Below are positions 53,055 to 63,941 of a stretch of DNA of 64,000 nucleotides, in pieces (positions within the stretch are counted from its first letter, which is position 1; each line of letters starts with the position of its first letter). Below the pieces are notes generated by a model. The model had not been told where the DNA came from and did not search any database. It saw only the letters and a list, made by a program, of their open reading frames with translations. A program made the position numbers and the translations under genes. The stretch covers positions 744,001 to 808,000 of the forward strand of contig CAJNOI010000005.1 of assembly GCA_905250115.1 (NCBI GenBank), read 5' to 3'. The DNA comes from Adineta steineri (lineage: Eukaryota > Rotifera > Eurotatoria > Adinetida > Adinetidae).

Positions 53055-56000
53055 TCACCAAATATTTAAATAAGAACTCCACGCAGAAGAAGAAGGATTT
53101 GAATTATTATTTGTAACTTGTTGTGTATTAGGTTCATTTGGATTCAATGATGAATCATCAATTGATGATGTCTGTTGTGCAACACGAACAAGTTTAGCTT
53201 GCTCATCAGGACTTAATTTAAGCATTGTTACAAGAACGGGTATTAATTGTAAACGTTCAAAGGTTGATTTTAATATAAAAAATTTTAAAATTATATTTTT
53301 AAGATATTCTAAATTTGATATTGATTCAGTACGATCGATATTTCGTTCCATACGTCGTATTTCTTCTTTAAGTAAGGCAACTTGTTCACTTAAACGTACA
53401 TTATTTAATTCGGATTCATTAAGAAGTTCAGTTGTATTAAGTAAACGATATCTTGTTTTACTTAATTCTTCTTCAATACGTTGTCGTTCGAGTTCCGCAT
53501 CTTCGAAAAGTACATGACGAGGTTTATCTATATTCGATGGTGAAGATCGAGCATTTGTATTATTACCAAATAAAACATTTTCTAAAGTTTTAACAGCTAC
53601 ATCTGTCGATTGATTATCAGTACTTGCTGATTCAGATCCCTAGTAAACAAAAATATTAAGATATGGCTATTATATGAAGTTTTACTAAGTGCTTTTCTAT
53701 GAGTAATGAAGTAGAAACATTCTATAATTACTGAATAAAAGACATGTTTGTTTGTTTTAATACAAAAGGAAAATGCACTGAACAACTCATGAAAAATAAA
53801 ATATAGGTCAATATTGATAAGACAAACGACTATTACACTTTTCGTCCAAAGCATTTTACATAATAAATAGTCTGTTTAATTAACAACTGAAAATACTAAT
53901 TACGATATAATTTAATTACCTCTCCTTGTTGACGTTCTACATTAGTCCATGGTAAGTCATCTTTACTGAATTCATTAATAACTGCAGCTTGAGGTATATC
54001 TTTTTCATTTTCATTACTATTTTGTCGTAATACATCAATACGATTTTTTAATTGTTCTATTTCTTGTCTTGATGATTGTAATTGATTTTGTAGAATTGCT
54101 ATTGAACGTTCATGATCAGCTTCTATTGCACTTATTTGTTCCTTAATTTAAATAACAAAAAAAAATTAGAAAAGAAAATTAAAATTAATTAATATTTACT
54201 TTAAATGTTGAAGACAGTGTTTCATTTTGAATTGTGACATCTTTCATCATATCATGACTATCATTCGTTCGTTTCAAACATTCTTTTTCCATTTTATCAA
54301 GTTCTGTTTCATGCTATTAGGAATATAATATATATGATGAGAATGAAAAAGAGTGATTATTTCTACTTGTTTTCGAAGATCTTGTTCACGTTTTCTTGAA
54401 TCATTTACTAATTTTGTTTGCATTTCAGTTAAACGATCTTGTTCTTTATGTAATGCTTCATTTTCAGATCTTAATAAATGTATTTTATCACTAAACATAC
54501 ATATTTATAATAATATTAAATAATTTCATTTTTTTTTCAATTTACTGTGCTTCTTGAAGAGTAGCTTTTAATTTTTCAATTTTTTCTTCTAATTCAGTTT
54601 GTTTATCGGCTGATGATGATGAAGCACGTGCAGGTTGAACAGATTGCTGTTGTTTGAGTACACTCTGTGCTCGAATCTAGGTCAAGACATAATTTTAAAT
54701 TCAATCAGACTTTATTCTTTAACAAAAAATTGATTAATCAGTACCATATGATACATAAGAAATGCAAATAAAACAAATATTAACATATAGTAGAACAATT
54801 TATTCTAGTGCCTTGTTTATCAATTTAAAAGGTGATCGATATGTACTTATGAAACAGTAGTATCGGAAATGCTTATTTCTTTCTATGTTGTCATAAACAG
54901 ATAGACGCAGATTAGTTAAAGAAATTTCTAGTCCGTCATAAACAGATAAGATCTGCTTTTCTAATTGCTTATTAGTTTGTATATTCGATCTTACTTTGTA
55001 ATTATTGAAATCATCTTGAAGAGTATCACTATAAAAAAAAGCATAAATGAATAGATAAAAATCAAAATAAACTAACTAATCCTGTTTGGAAATATCTAAA
55101 TCATGTGTTGCAATACGTAGATTTTGTTCAAGTAGATTAATAGTTCGTTGAGTTGTTTCATTTTGACTATTTAACCGTTCTAAAATATAAAATAGCCCAA
55201 ACAAAAAATTTCATTTTAAATAATTCTTACCAATTAATTGTTGTTTTTCCGAATGTAATTGACTAACAATAACTTTATGATTATCTAAATCAATTTGTAA
55301 TTTATCAATTAATATTCGTACATTATCATCATTTTGATATCTTTCTTGTTCAAGAAGTTTTGCATTTTCTAATTCATTTTTAGTTGTATCAAATAAGATT
55401 TGTAATTTATTTGTACGTTCATCATTTTGTTGTTTTTGTTGTTCGAAATTTTCAATTTCTTGTTGAAAAGAAGCAATTTTTTCATTAGTATTTTTTAAAT
55501 CATCATTTAATATTTGAATTTCTTTATCTTTATTTGTTAAATCATCTTTCAATGTTTTTATTGTTTTTTCATAATCAGCTAATTCAAGATCGATTAAACT
55601 TTGTTTTGGTTGTTGATTTTTTTCATTTAATTCTTTTTTCAGACGTGCTAATAAAAGTTTTAGTTTTTGTTGTTTTTCTTTGAGATCCTAGAAAAATTAA
55701 TTATTTGGAAACAAAAATCAATTTAATAATTCTTACATCGGTTTCAATTGTTTGTTTTGAGATTTTTTCATTTAATTCATTAATAGTATTATTTAGCTTT
55801 TCATTTTCTTGTTGAAGATTAATTATTTGATTTTGATCATTTTCAACAGATAATTGTTTTTCTTCAGCATATTTCGATTGATAGTTTTGAACATTAATTT
55901 TAGTTGTTTCTAATTCTTCTTGAAGAGTTGTAATTGTCTAAATAGAATTTTAGGGTGGGTAGATTACATAATTCAGATTTGAAAAATATGACATACTTGT

Positions 56001-58308
56001 TGCAATTGCTTTTCAATTTGAATTTTATCGTTATTTGTTTTCATTATTTGATCGAAATTTAATTTATTATTTTGTAATTCTTGTCTTAAATTATCATTAA
56101 TCTATTTCCAAAACAAAAAAATAATGCTGGAATTAGAAAAAATGTTTAGTTACCTGTATATATTCTGATTGTTGTTTTTCAAATTTGGATTTTAAATCTT
56201 CATATTGATTATTTGTTTTTTGTAATTGTCGATCAAGATCATCTGCTTGTTTAGTTGTTTCGAAAAGCATTTGTTTATCATCTTTCAGATCATTTTCTAA
56301 TTGAAGTTTTATATCATTTAAATCTTTATTTTCGTTTATTTTTGTATCAAGTAAATCAGTTAATTGTTGTATTTGTTTTGATAATGATAAACAACGTTCA
56401 TCTTGACTTTGATTTTTATCATTGAGTAATTGTTTTTGTTGTTCAATTTCTGATTCAAATAAACGAATGTTTTCTTCACGTTCGAGTTTTAATTTATCGT
56501 TTATTTCTTGTTGTTCTTTTAATTGAATATCTAATGTATTGAATTTGTCTTGTAATAAATCATATTCAGATTTGATTTGCTCAAACACAAGATATTTTTG
56601 TTGAAGTTCGTTATATGAAGATTCAAGTTGTTCCAATTTATTTCTATCTAATAAAAAAGAAAGAGAGAAGAGAGTTGGAGACAATATTTAATGATATCAT
56701 ACTAATAATACCTTCATTGATTATATTTTTTAAATCATTGATTTTAACACGTGCTTCTGCTAGTTGTTCTTTTAACTGTTCAGAAGATTGAAGACTCTCT
56801 TCAAGAATAGAAATCTTTTGCTGTTGTTCTGCTAACTGATCTTGAGATGAACGAATATTTTCTTCGAGAGTTGATATCTTTTGTTGTTGTTCTACTAGTT
56901 GATTTTCAGACGAACGAAGTTTATCTTCAAGACTGGTAATCACTCGTTGTTGTTCATCAAGTTGATCTTTAGAGTGTTCAGATGAACGAATATTTTCTTC
57001 GAGATTAGTTATTTTTTGCTGNNNNNNNNNNTTGGTCGTTGGATTGTTTCGACGAACGAATATCCTCTTCGAGATCAGTTATTTTTTGATGTTGCTCTGC
57101 TAGTTGACCTTCAAGACTAGCAATCACTCGTTGTTGTTCATCGATCTGATCCTTAGAGGAACGAATGGTTTCTTCGAGAGTAGATATCATTTGTTGCTGT
57201 TCTGCTTGTTGACCTGTAGATTGTTCCGATGAACGAATATTGTCTTCAAGAGTAGTGATTTTTTGTTGTTGTTCTGCTAGTTGATCTTCGGAAGACCGTA
57301 GACTTTTCTCTAAGTTAACAGTTTGTTCCTCTCGTTCTAATAATTGTTCCTTCAATTGATCAAAAGAAAGAAGACTTTCTTTGAGTTTAAGAACTTCTTG
57401 TTGTTGTTCATGTAACTGTTCTTCAGTAGAACGAACATTTTCTTCAAGACTAACAATTTGTCGTCTTTCTTCAGCTAGTTGATCTTTTAATTGTTCATAT
57501 GTCTGTAGATTTTCTCGAAGATTAATAATTTCATGTCGTTGTTCTTCATTTTCTTTTGATAATTGAGCAAGTTCATCTTCGACTTGTTCTTTATTGATCG
57601 ATTGTTTTAATTCAATATTTTCTTGTTCATATGATTGTTTTTCATTTTGAAGATTTTCAATAGTATTTTGTAACACATTTAGTTTATTCAGTAAATCTTG
57701 TTTAACATTCTATATAAAATAAATAGTATATATTAGCAAAAAAAGTAAGATTGAATATAACTATAACTACCAATAATTCATCTTGTAAATTTTTACATGA
57801 TTCTTTTAATGAATCATTTTGTAATGTTAAACATTCAGATGATTCACGAGTTGTCTATAAAGAATAGATTAAAAGAGAGAACAACAATTAGAAATGATAT
57901 TTTTCTACATTAAGTTCTTGTTGAAGTTTTGCTTCTTTGATTTTATATTGATCAAGTTCTTCAGTTAAGTTTTTCGTTTTTATTTGTTCATCTTCGAGTT
58001 CATTACGAATTTGCTAGAAAAAGATGATAATAATTATAATAGAAATATATCGTTTCCAATTTATATAATAACCTCTTCTGTTTGGCATAATGATACGTTA
58101 GCAGTAGATAATTCACTTATTTTTGCATCCAATTTTTTCTTCACTGCAACTTGACTTTTGAACAATTTTAGCACTTCTTCTTTTGACAAAGAATCAAACT
58201 GAAATATGAAAACAATAAATATTTGTTTTTTGAAAATGTTATTATTAGATGAACCTTGCTACTTGGTGCCGACTTTTCATCATTTGCCTGCTTGCCATCA
58301 TCACTCAT
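53055..58308 (-). CDS. GCC2: GRIP-domain golgin of the GCC2 (GCC185) type
   Basis: The start is at 58306-58308 (MSDDGKQANDEKSAPSSK) and the stop at 53055-53057; about a dozen or more exons. The conserved N-terminal helix is in the second exon (LSKEEVLKLFKSQVAVKKKL), as in vertebrate GCC2. Almost everything between is coiled coil, Glu/Gln/Lys-rich, with 21-residue (three-heptad) repeats in about 56700-57500 such as RSSEDQLAEQQQKITTLE. The C-terminus is a GRIP domain (NLEYLKNIILKFFILKSTFE, LIPVLVTMLKLSPDEQAKLV) and the tail SSSAWSSYLNIW matches the GCC2 end. GRIP domains bind ARL1 or Rab GTPases at the trans-Golgi, where golgins tether vesicles. A 10-N gap at 57022-57031 interrupts the repeats and breaks frame as written. 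Exon joins were read but not all phases summed. Confidence 0.9.
56700..57500 (-). repeat. Internal coiled-coil repeats in GCC2 (about 63 bp units)
   Basis: Units of about 63 bases (21 residues, three heptads) with consensus L-E-E-N-I-R-S-S-x-D-Q-L-A-E-Q-Q-Q-K-I-S-T, some extended by heptads to 24-28 residues. Neighbouring units are clearly similar in DNA, so the array expanded relatively recently. It includes the 10-N gap. Confidence 0.8.
57022..57031. other. Short assembly gap (10 N) within GCC2
   Basis: Ten N between RSSKQSNDQ and QQKIT on the minus strand. By comparison with other units, LAEQ (12 bases) is missing; 10 is not a multiple of three, so the gap length is a placeholder. Confidence 0.95.
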
Positions 58309-58790
58309 TGTTGTTTCTTTAAGTGAAATTAATTCAATTCAAATATAGAAAATCAACAACAGATCATCTGAAAAATAAAATGAAGGTTGAAATTCTTTTT
58401 TGGTATAAATTAAAATAAAACTATTATTTATATCAGACAATATTAAAAAATATTTATATGATGGTAGAAATAATATAAGAATTAGTTATAGACATTTAAA
58501 GCTGATACATACACATTTTCTTCTATGAAATCACATTTTCTTTATCTTAAATTTTACACTCATATCATACTATTTAACGCAGCAAGATATTTCCATGTAT
58601 GTATGTATGTATCAGTTGATCACTATACTCAGTTGATATATGAACATATTAGTTAAATCACACGATAAAAAAGCACCAAAAACCACTCAGTTATTTCCAT
58701 CTACTTGATTGAAAATAAAGCATAAACACATATGAAATGCAAGAAGAAAACAATATTTATCACATTAAAATTGATTGGAAAAAAAAATCA
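58309..58790. other. Intergenic between GCC2 and the LRR gene
   Basis: AT-rich, with a short GTAT microsatellite at about 58594-58611. Nothing else seen. Confidence 0.5.
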
Positions 58791-59702
58791 TTACTCTACA
58801 TTGTCATCTTGACTAGAATCATCTGATTCTGAGTTATTATCAGCAATATCATTCTCTTCATTGTATGAAGTTACATCAATACAACGTCCAACTTTGATAA
58901 ATTCTAAACCCTATAACAAAAAGCATTGTTTTTTCTCTTCATTTTCTTTTTCTTTCAAACATACTTTCCAATGTTTTGGTTTATCAACTAATGGATTTTC
59001 TCTTAAATCTACTTTCGTCATATTTGAAAACATCATTAACGTATCATCATTAACTTCTGCAATAGCATTTCGTTGTAGACAAATAATATTTAATGATGAA
59101 ATTTTTCCAATAACAGATGGTATATGAACGATATGATTTCCATTTAAATTTAAATATGATAAATTTACACAATCTTGTAGACAATCTGGTAAATCATTTA
59201 ACTCATTATCTTCAATACATAACCAACGTAATTCTAATAAATGACCTATATCACTCGGTAATCGTCGTAAATGATTTGATTTTAATGATAATTTTTCTAA
59301 TAGATTTAAATTAACAAATATATTCAATGGTATATCATACAAATTTATATTTGTTAACCATAATTCATGTAGATTTTTCAATTGACCTAAATCAGATGAT
59401 ATTTGACCAAGTGGATTATGACTAAGATTTAAACGTATTAAAGATATTATATGCCATAATGTATCTGGTAAAATTGTTAATTGATTCTGTTCTAATGAAA
59501 GTGTTTCTAAATTATTTAATAATGCTAATTGTTCACTAGGTGGAATAATAAGTTCATTATTATTTAAATAGAGATTTTGAAGATGTGTACACAAACTAAC
59601 AGAAAATGGTACAGCACGTAAAGAACGATTACTTAAATTTAAACTTGTTTCTTTTGTATCGATTATATGTTGAATATATTTTTCAATATCATCATTATCC
59701 AT
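58791..59702 (-). CDS. Leucine-rich-repeat protein with acidic tail, 285 aa
   Basis: Two exons, 58965-59702 then 58791-58910, sum to 858 bases and join phase-correctly at HWK|GLEF. The protein has about nine to ten LRRs of 22-23 residues with the pattern LxxLxLxxNxLxxLPxxI (NLETLSLEQNQLTILPDTLW, LLEKLSLKSNHLRRLPSDIG, NLSYLNLNGNHIVHIPSVIG), of the intracellular SHOC2/Ras-suppressor type. There is no signal peptide or membrane helix. The second exon adds GLEFIKVGRCIDV and a disordered acidic tail (NNSESDDSSQDDNVE). It is probably a cytosolic protein-binding scaffold. I cannot match it to one named LRRC family. Confidence 0.88.
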
Positions 59703-60268
59703 TTTCTTTTCTAATTATAAATATCAGATCTTGGCAATTAAAATTACAATGGAATCTATGAATAATGTCAATGCTGTGCTTGTAAAGATATCAGTAGTTT
59801 TAACAGAACACAATTGAGTTTATAAAAACAATATTGAAGGTCTTGAAGAGTAAATTTAACGGTGCGCAACACGACATCAGTGACAAACGAGTAAAAAATG
59901 GATTGTTTTCATCCTCAAATGACGATAGTACTACAAAATAGATGGCGACACATTTTGTTATTCATACTAGTTAAATTGCAAGAGAAAAAATGGTAATTTG
60001 AAGTATTAACTGATTTAACATTTCTAATCTCTTCTTGTTGATAGATTTGAATTGATTAGTAAAACGACTGAAACAAAATAAAAATAGTGAGCACTGGTGA
60101 CATATTACAATTATGTGCAAACTATCTATTGTATATGTTGCGTGTCACTACTCTAGGTTACTGAGACTCATTAGACGAACTGCTTGAATTAAATGAAAAT
60201 TTCAGTCTAATCGTTGTTTACAATCATTCTCTTTATTCATTCAATTTTAGATGTCATGATAAACACAA
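59703..60268. other. Intergenic between homeobox and LRR genes
   Basis: AT-rich sequence holding the LRR gene promoter; no distinct feature seen. Confidence 0.5.
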
Positions 60269-60915
60269 TTAAACTAGTTGAATTTTTATTAAATAAATAA
60301 TAATAAGTTAAAACTAAAAACAATACAGATATGTTCACATTTATATTCGTGGATTTGATTTTTGCTTCTTTCGTTTATCACTATGACGTCGATTTTTAAA
60401 CCATTGCTATAAAATAGAATACAAATTTTAACTACAATCGATTAAAAAGAAAATAATTTACACGAATTTTATCAACAGATACTTTTAGTTGTTCAGATAA
60501 TTGTTGGAGAATATCAATAGATGGATATGCATTTTGTATGTAGATTTGATGAAGTATTTCAAGTTCATTCTTCTTAAAACATTTATGTTGACGAAGTGGT
60601 GTTCGATCAGCAATATCAAAAGTAGTAGTAGTAGTAGCTTTGAAAACAAAAAACAGATGCAGTTATTAATCATTAAAGAAATAGAATCTGATACATACGT
60701 TGTTCAACAGAAGGAAAGAATGTTTGTATTTGTTGTCGATAATGTGAATATGTAGGGGAAGATGTATTAATTGACTGTGTTGGAGATGAATAGATTGGAT
60801 AAGACGAATGAATAGGACAAGGAGTAGATGATGAATAATAATATGTAGATATTAATGGTGAAGAATATTCGAAAGGATAATCATTGGAGAAAGATGAAAT
60901 ATAGCTGTTGTTCAT
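60269..60915 (-). CDS. Divergent homeodomain protein with lysine at position 50
   Basis: Three exons in gene order, 60699-60915, 60462-60637 and 60269-60406, sum to 531 bases, 176 residues. The first 75 residues are rich in Ser, Tyr and Pro. The homeodomain spans the exon 2/3 boundary: FKKNELEILHQIYIQNAYPS, LSEQLKVSVDKIRQ and WFKNRRHSDKRKK. W48, F49, N51 and R53 of the recognition helix are present; residue 50 is lysine, the type that prefers TAATCC-like sites (as in Otx, Gsc and Bicoid). The rest of helix 3 differs from those families. The frame runs on 25 residues after the basic end to TAA at 60269-60271; this tail is less convincing. A sequence-specific transcription factor is the likely role. 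Orthology is unresolved. Confidence 0.85.
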
Positions 60916-61329
60916 GATGATTGAGTAAATATGAAAGCTGTGAATGTGACAATATTCAAATGTATATTTGTTTTTATACTCTGTACATTTTGTTCTGTAT
61001 TAAAATTGAATATATGACGAAATATCATTTTTTAAAGAATGTACTGTTTATTAATAGTCTTAATTGACACATATTAGCAATAGAATTTTAATCATTATCA
61101 GCATATATATTCATAATGTGATATCAATAATTAGTCTATATATTAAAATGGTTTATTTATAGAAAAATAAATAATTTTCGTGAGAACAAAAATAATTAGA
61201 ATTATATTAATAAGAAAGTAGAACATGTGAATATGAAATTATATAGATTCGGATTTTTTTCATTTCATTAACAGAATATATTGGTAAATAGACTGATTAT
61301 CTAAGGATGTTATAGCATTATAGATCTTT
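60916..61329. other. Intergenic, nothing recognised
   Basis: AT-rich sequence upstream of the homeobox gene; no feature found. Confidence 0.45.
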
Positions 61330-61536
61330 GGATTGTTCGAACGAACGAATATATTCTTCGAGAGTATTGATTTTTTGCTGTTGTTCTACTATTTGATCTT
61401 CGGAGGAACGTAGAGCTTTTCTTAAGAGAACAATTTGTTACTATAGTTCTAATAATTGTTTGTTCAATTCATCAAAAAAAGAAGGCTTTCTTTGAGTCTA
61501 AGAATTTCTTGTTCTTGTTCTTCTGATAATTGAGCC
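61330..61536 (-). pseudogene. Decayed fragment of the GCC2 coiled-coil repeat region
   Basis: About 207 bp resembles the GCC2 repeats at about 57215-57565 in the same orientation. Shared blocks on the plus strand include GAACGAATAT, TTTTTTGCTGTTGTTCT, TTGATCTTCGGA and TTCTAATAATTGT. Where GCC2 reads LEREEQ, this copy has CTA TAG TAA, two consecutive in-frame stops, and it has small length changes. It has no start, no splice context and no GRIP domain. It is a dead partial copy about 4 kb from its source. Confidence 0.85.
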
Positions 61537-61831
61537 ACTACGTATGACTTGTCTCATCCTGTTTCACAGATGTCCTCTTGTCTTTTTGATAATGTGGGTG
61601 ATAGTGCAGGTGTGTGTTCTCTCTTCACGCTCATACCACCCACACCTACAAGCACATTTATTTTATATGATCCTCTCCACAGTCAAGAAAATGAATTAAG
61701 TACTTGATAGTTAAAAATAATATAGAAATCAGTTGAGAAATAAAATATTTACTTTATTCAAGTGAAAATGTCTAAAGAACAAAAACTGATGTGACTATGA
61801 TGTTTGGACATTGTTAACGACAACTGTCAAG
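61537..61831. other. Intergenic with GTGGGTG / CACCCACACC segments
   Basis: The sequence is less AT-rich and contains GTGGGTG and, about 50 bp on, CCACCCACACCTAC, loosely inverted to each other. It begins directly after the GCC2-derived fragment. Confidence 0.45.
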
Positions 61832-62119
61832 TCATTTGTTTGGACAGCAATAGGCTTTGCCATTTTCAGCAAAGGTGCACAGTCCATTATTTTTCTTACA
61901 ACTACGTTGATTTTGTTCGCAAGAAATTGTCAAAGCTTTACCAAATTGGCATGGATTACATTGACAATTGTGACACCCATTAACATCTGGAATGACATAA
62001 CCATATTTGCAATACCTCTTGCAGAAAAGATCCGAACATGTCGACAGTTTTCTTTCTTGAGCAACTACCACTGTACCAAGATAAAATAATAACGTAAAAA
62101 CGACAAATAGTTTCACCAT
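61832..62119 (-). CDS. Small secreted cysteine-rich protein with antistasin-like motif, 95 aa
   Basis: A single exon of 288 bases with start at 62117-62119. The signal peptide is clear (MVKLFVVFTLLFYLGTVVVA, cleavage about residue 20). The mature part has 14 cysteines. Its first half, CSDLFCKRYCKYGYVIPDVN then GCHNCQCNPC, fits the antistasin-like spacing (C-x4-C-x3-C-x2-G...G-C-x2-C-x-C) of protease inhibitors in leeches, cnidarians and other invertebrates. The second half has another disulfide-rich unit ending YCCPNK, somewhat like a WAP core. An extracellular protease inhibitor is the best guess. A TATA box lies about 31 bp upstream of the ATG. The pattern match is by eye. Confidence 0.8.
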   Translation of the reverse strand: MVKLFVVFTLLFYLGTVVVAQERKLSTCSDLFCKRYCKYGYVIPDVNGCHNCQCNPCQFGKALTISCEQNQRSCKKNNGLCTFAENGKAYCCPNK

Positions 62120-62150
62120 ACTAAAATAGTGTATACATGTAGAAATCGTT

Positions 62151-62157
62151 TTATATA
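62151..62157 (-). promoter_or_regulatory. TATA box of the secreted cysteine-rich gene
   Basis: TATATAA on the minus strand, 31 bases before the ATG. This would imply a very short 5' UTR, or a start site close to the ATG. TATA-like words are common here, so position is the main support. Confidence 0.4.
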
Positions 62158-62556
62158 AGATTGCTTACGTTCTTCTTTTTTCGTTAACAATATTGTATGA
62201 TGGTGAAATGTGTTTTCGTTCTTATTTTTATCGAAATATCGATGTTTGAAAATAAAAAGAAAAGTAACCATAACACATATCATATTTCAGTGGGAAATTT
62301 GACGATGTATAAAATTACAATTAATCTCTCTCTTTCGTATGAATAATATATGAAACAAACGAATTATATGAATCATAGATTTCGAATTAAAACTGTTTTA
62401 AATATTCTGACTTTTCTTATGTAATCTATATTTTTCATCATTATTATTTTATAAATTAGTAAATATAATATACATTGAAAAAAGTGTCGAGAACTATTTC
62501 CCAATACCTCAATACGGTATTGATTGTCTCATATTTAGATGAATCAGATGTTTGTT

Positions 62557-62609
62557 GGGTGTGGGTGTTCATGCCTATAATCTCAGAATATACACCCACA
62601 CCCACACCC
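62557..62609. repeat. Hairpin of telomere-like repeats (GGGTGT / ACACCC)
   Basis: GGGTGTGGGTGT at 62557-62568 and (ACACCC)x3 at 62592-62609 face each other across a 23-base spacer, with a perfect 12-base stem. The hexamer is a permutation of TGTGGG, reported for bdelloid telomeres as I recall. It is strikingly G/C-rich for this locus. Confidence 0.75.
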
Positions 62610-63941
62610 TCAAGATATATGATTTTAAAATAGGAAGAAAAAACAATGGAAAACATCATTTTATGTGTTACGACCTGTCTCTCGAGTGAGGTCATAGACT
62701 TACTCCACCTACAGTATCTCTTCGTTTCTCTACCTACATCTCTTCTGAATATGGCTCGGGGTGATCCTACTATTTTAGGGTTCATGATCGATCTCTCATC
62801 TCTCTCCGTGTTATCCACGATCATTGTTTTCTTTGTACATCTCATACCATGATCGAGCAGTTGAATCGGCAGCTGCAAAGGAGGAAAAGTGGAATCCAAC
62901 ATAAATAATAACTAACAAGATTTTTTAATAAAAGTGAATTTTTAAGACATTTCAAATTTATTTATTTGTTTTTTGGAACGTAATTCGCTTTAGAAACAAA
63001 ATAATGTTCGGAGTTACAAACTGAACGATCAACAGAATTCATATCTACTGAATTTTTTCTTATCTTTATTTTTACAAAAATCTTTTGTAAACTTTTTTTA
63101 ATATATCACGTCAAATGGTGCTGTACTTTTTTCGATTGAAATCCAACATTTTTCATAGAATTGAAAAACAAAAATTTGCTCATGAATGTGAGTAGAATTG
63201 AAGTATAGGAACCGTAGTTAGCTGCCGATGTGAACAATACGGAGAGTCAAAATGTCATTTTTACTTTGAATTCAATTTAATGTCTTTTAAATATAATCAT
63301 ACTTTACGGACTTTATCAATTGAAATGTTCTTCTATCGAATCGAATAATTATTTCTATTCAAACGTTTTCGAGAAATTTTCATAAGCAAAATTCGATCCC
63401 ATTGACTTCTCTCTCTTCAACGTGCGTATGACATGCTATTTGTAAGTACATTTTTTCCCTTTTCTTTCTTTTGTCTATGGCTAAGTCACGTTTTCATACG
63501 CTATGACCTCTTCTATACATATATATATATATATCATTTTACTACTTTTGCGTTCTGCACTTGAAAACCAGTCTAATATTTTAGCTATTAGTATATGAAC
63601 AATGGTGTAGATCATTTATTTTTGTTGTAACACAGTTGAATACAAAGATACTTCAGAGAGATGAGAGTATCTAATTTTTTATTAATGTCTCTATATTATA
63701 AATTACTTTATACATATAGAAGTTATAGATAGTAAGGAAAAAAGATAATCAGATGCGCAACTCATGCGAGAAGAGAAGTGAAGAGAGCAGTTACGCATAT
63801 ATAGAGTGATGAAAAGCGAATAGGATGTTCTAAGCCGCATATATTCTGTGTGTTATTTTTACTAAACGATTTAATTATGTATCTTTTAGAAATAGTATAT
63901 ATTACACAACTAAATTTCAAATCAAGATTTACAATAAAAGA
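62610..63941. other. Intergenic, 1.3 kb, includes a composition island at 62640-62900
   Basis: Bases 62640-62900 are clearly less AT-rich than their surroundings. They hold open frames on both strands (62456-62902 minus, 62646-62852 plus), neither recognisable. This may be a remnant of a mobile element. The rest is AT-rich, with an AT dinucleotide run at about 63519-63534. Confidence 0.4.

Noticed and set aside
62456..62902. 148-codon frame, minus strand, and the overlapping plus-strand frame 62646-62852
   Set aside because: Crosses the telomere-like hairpin and has no recognisable domain; two overlapping opposite frames reflect the local composition.
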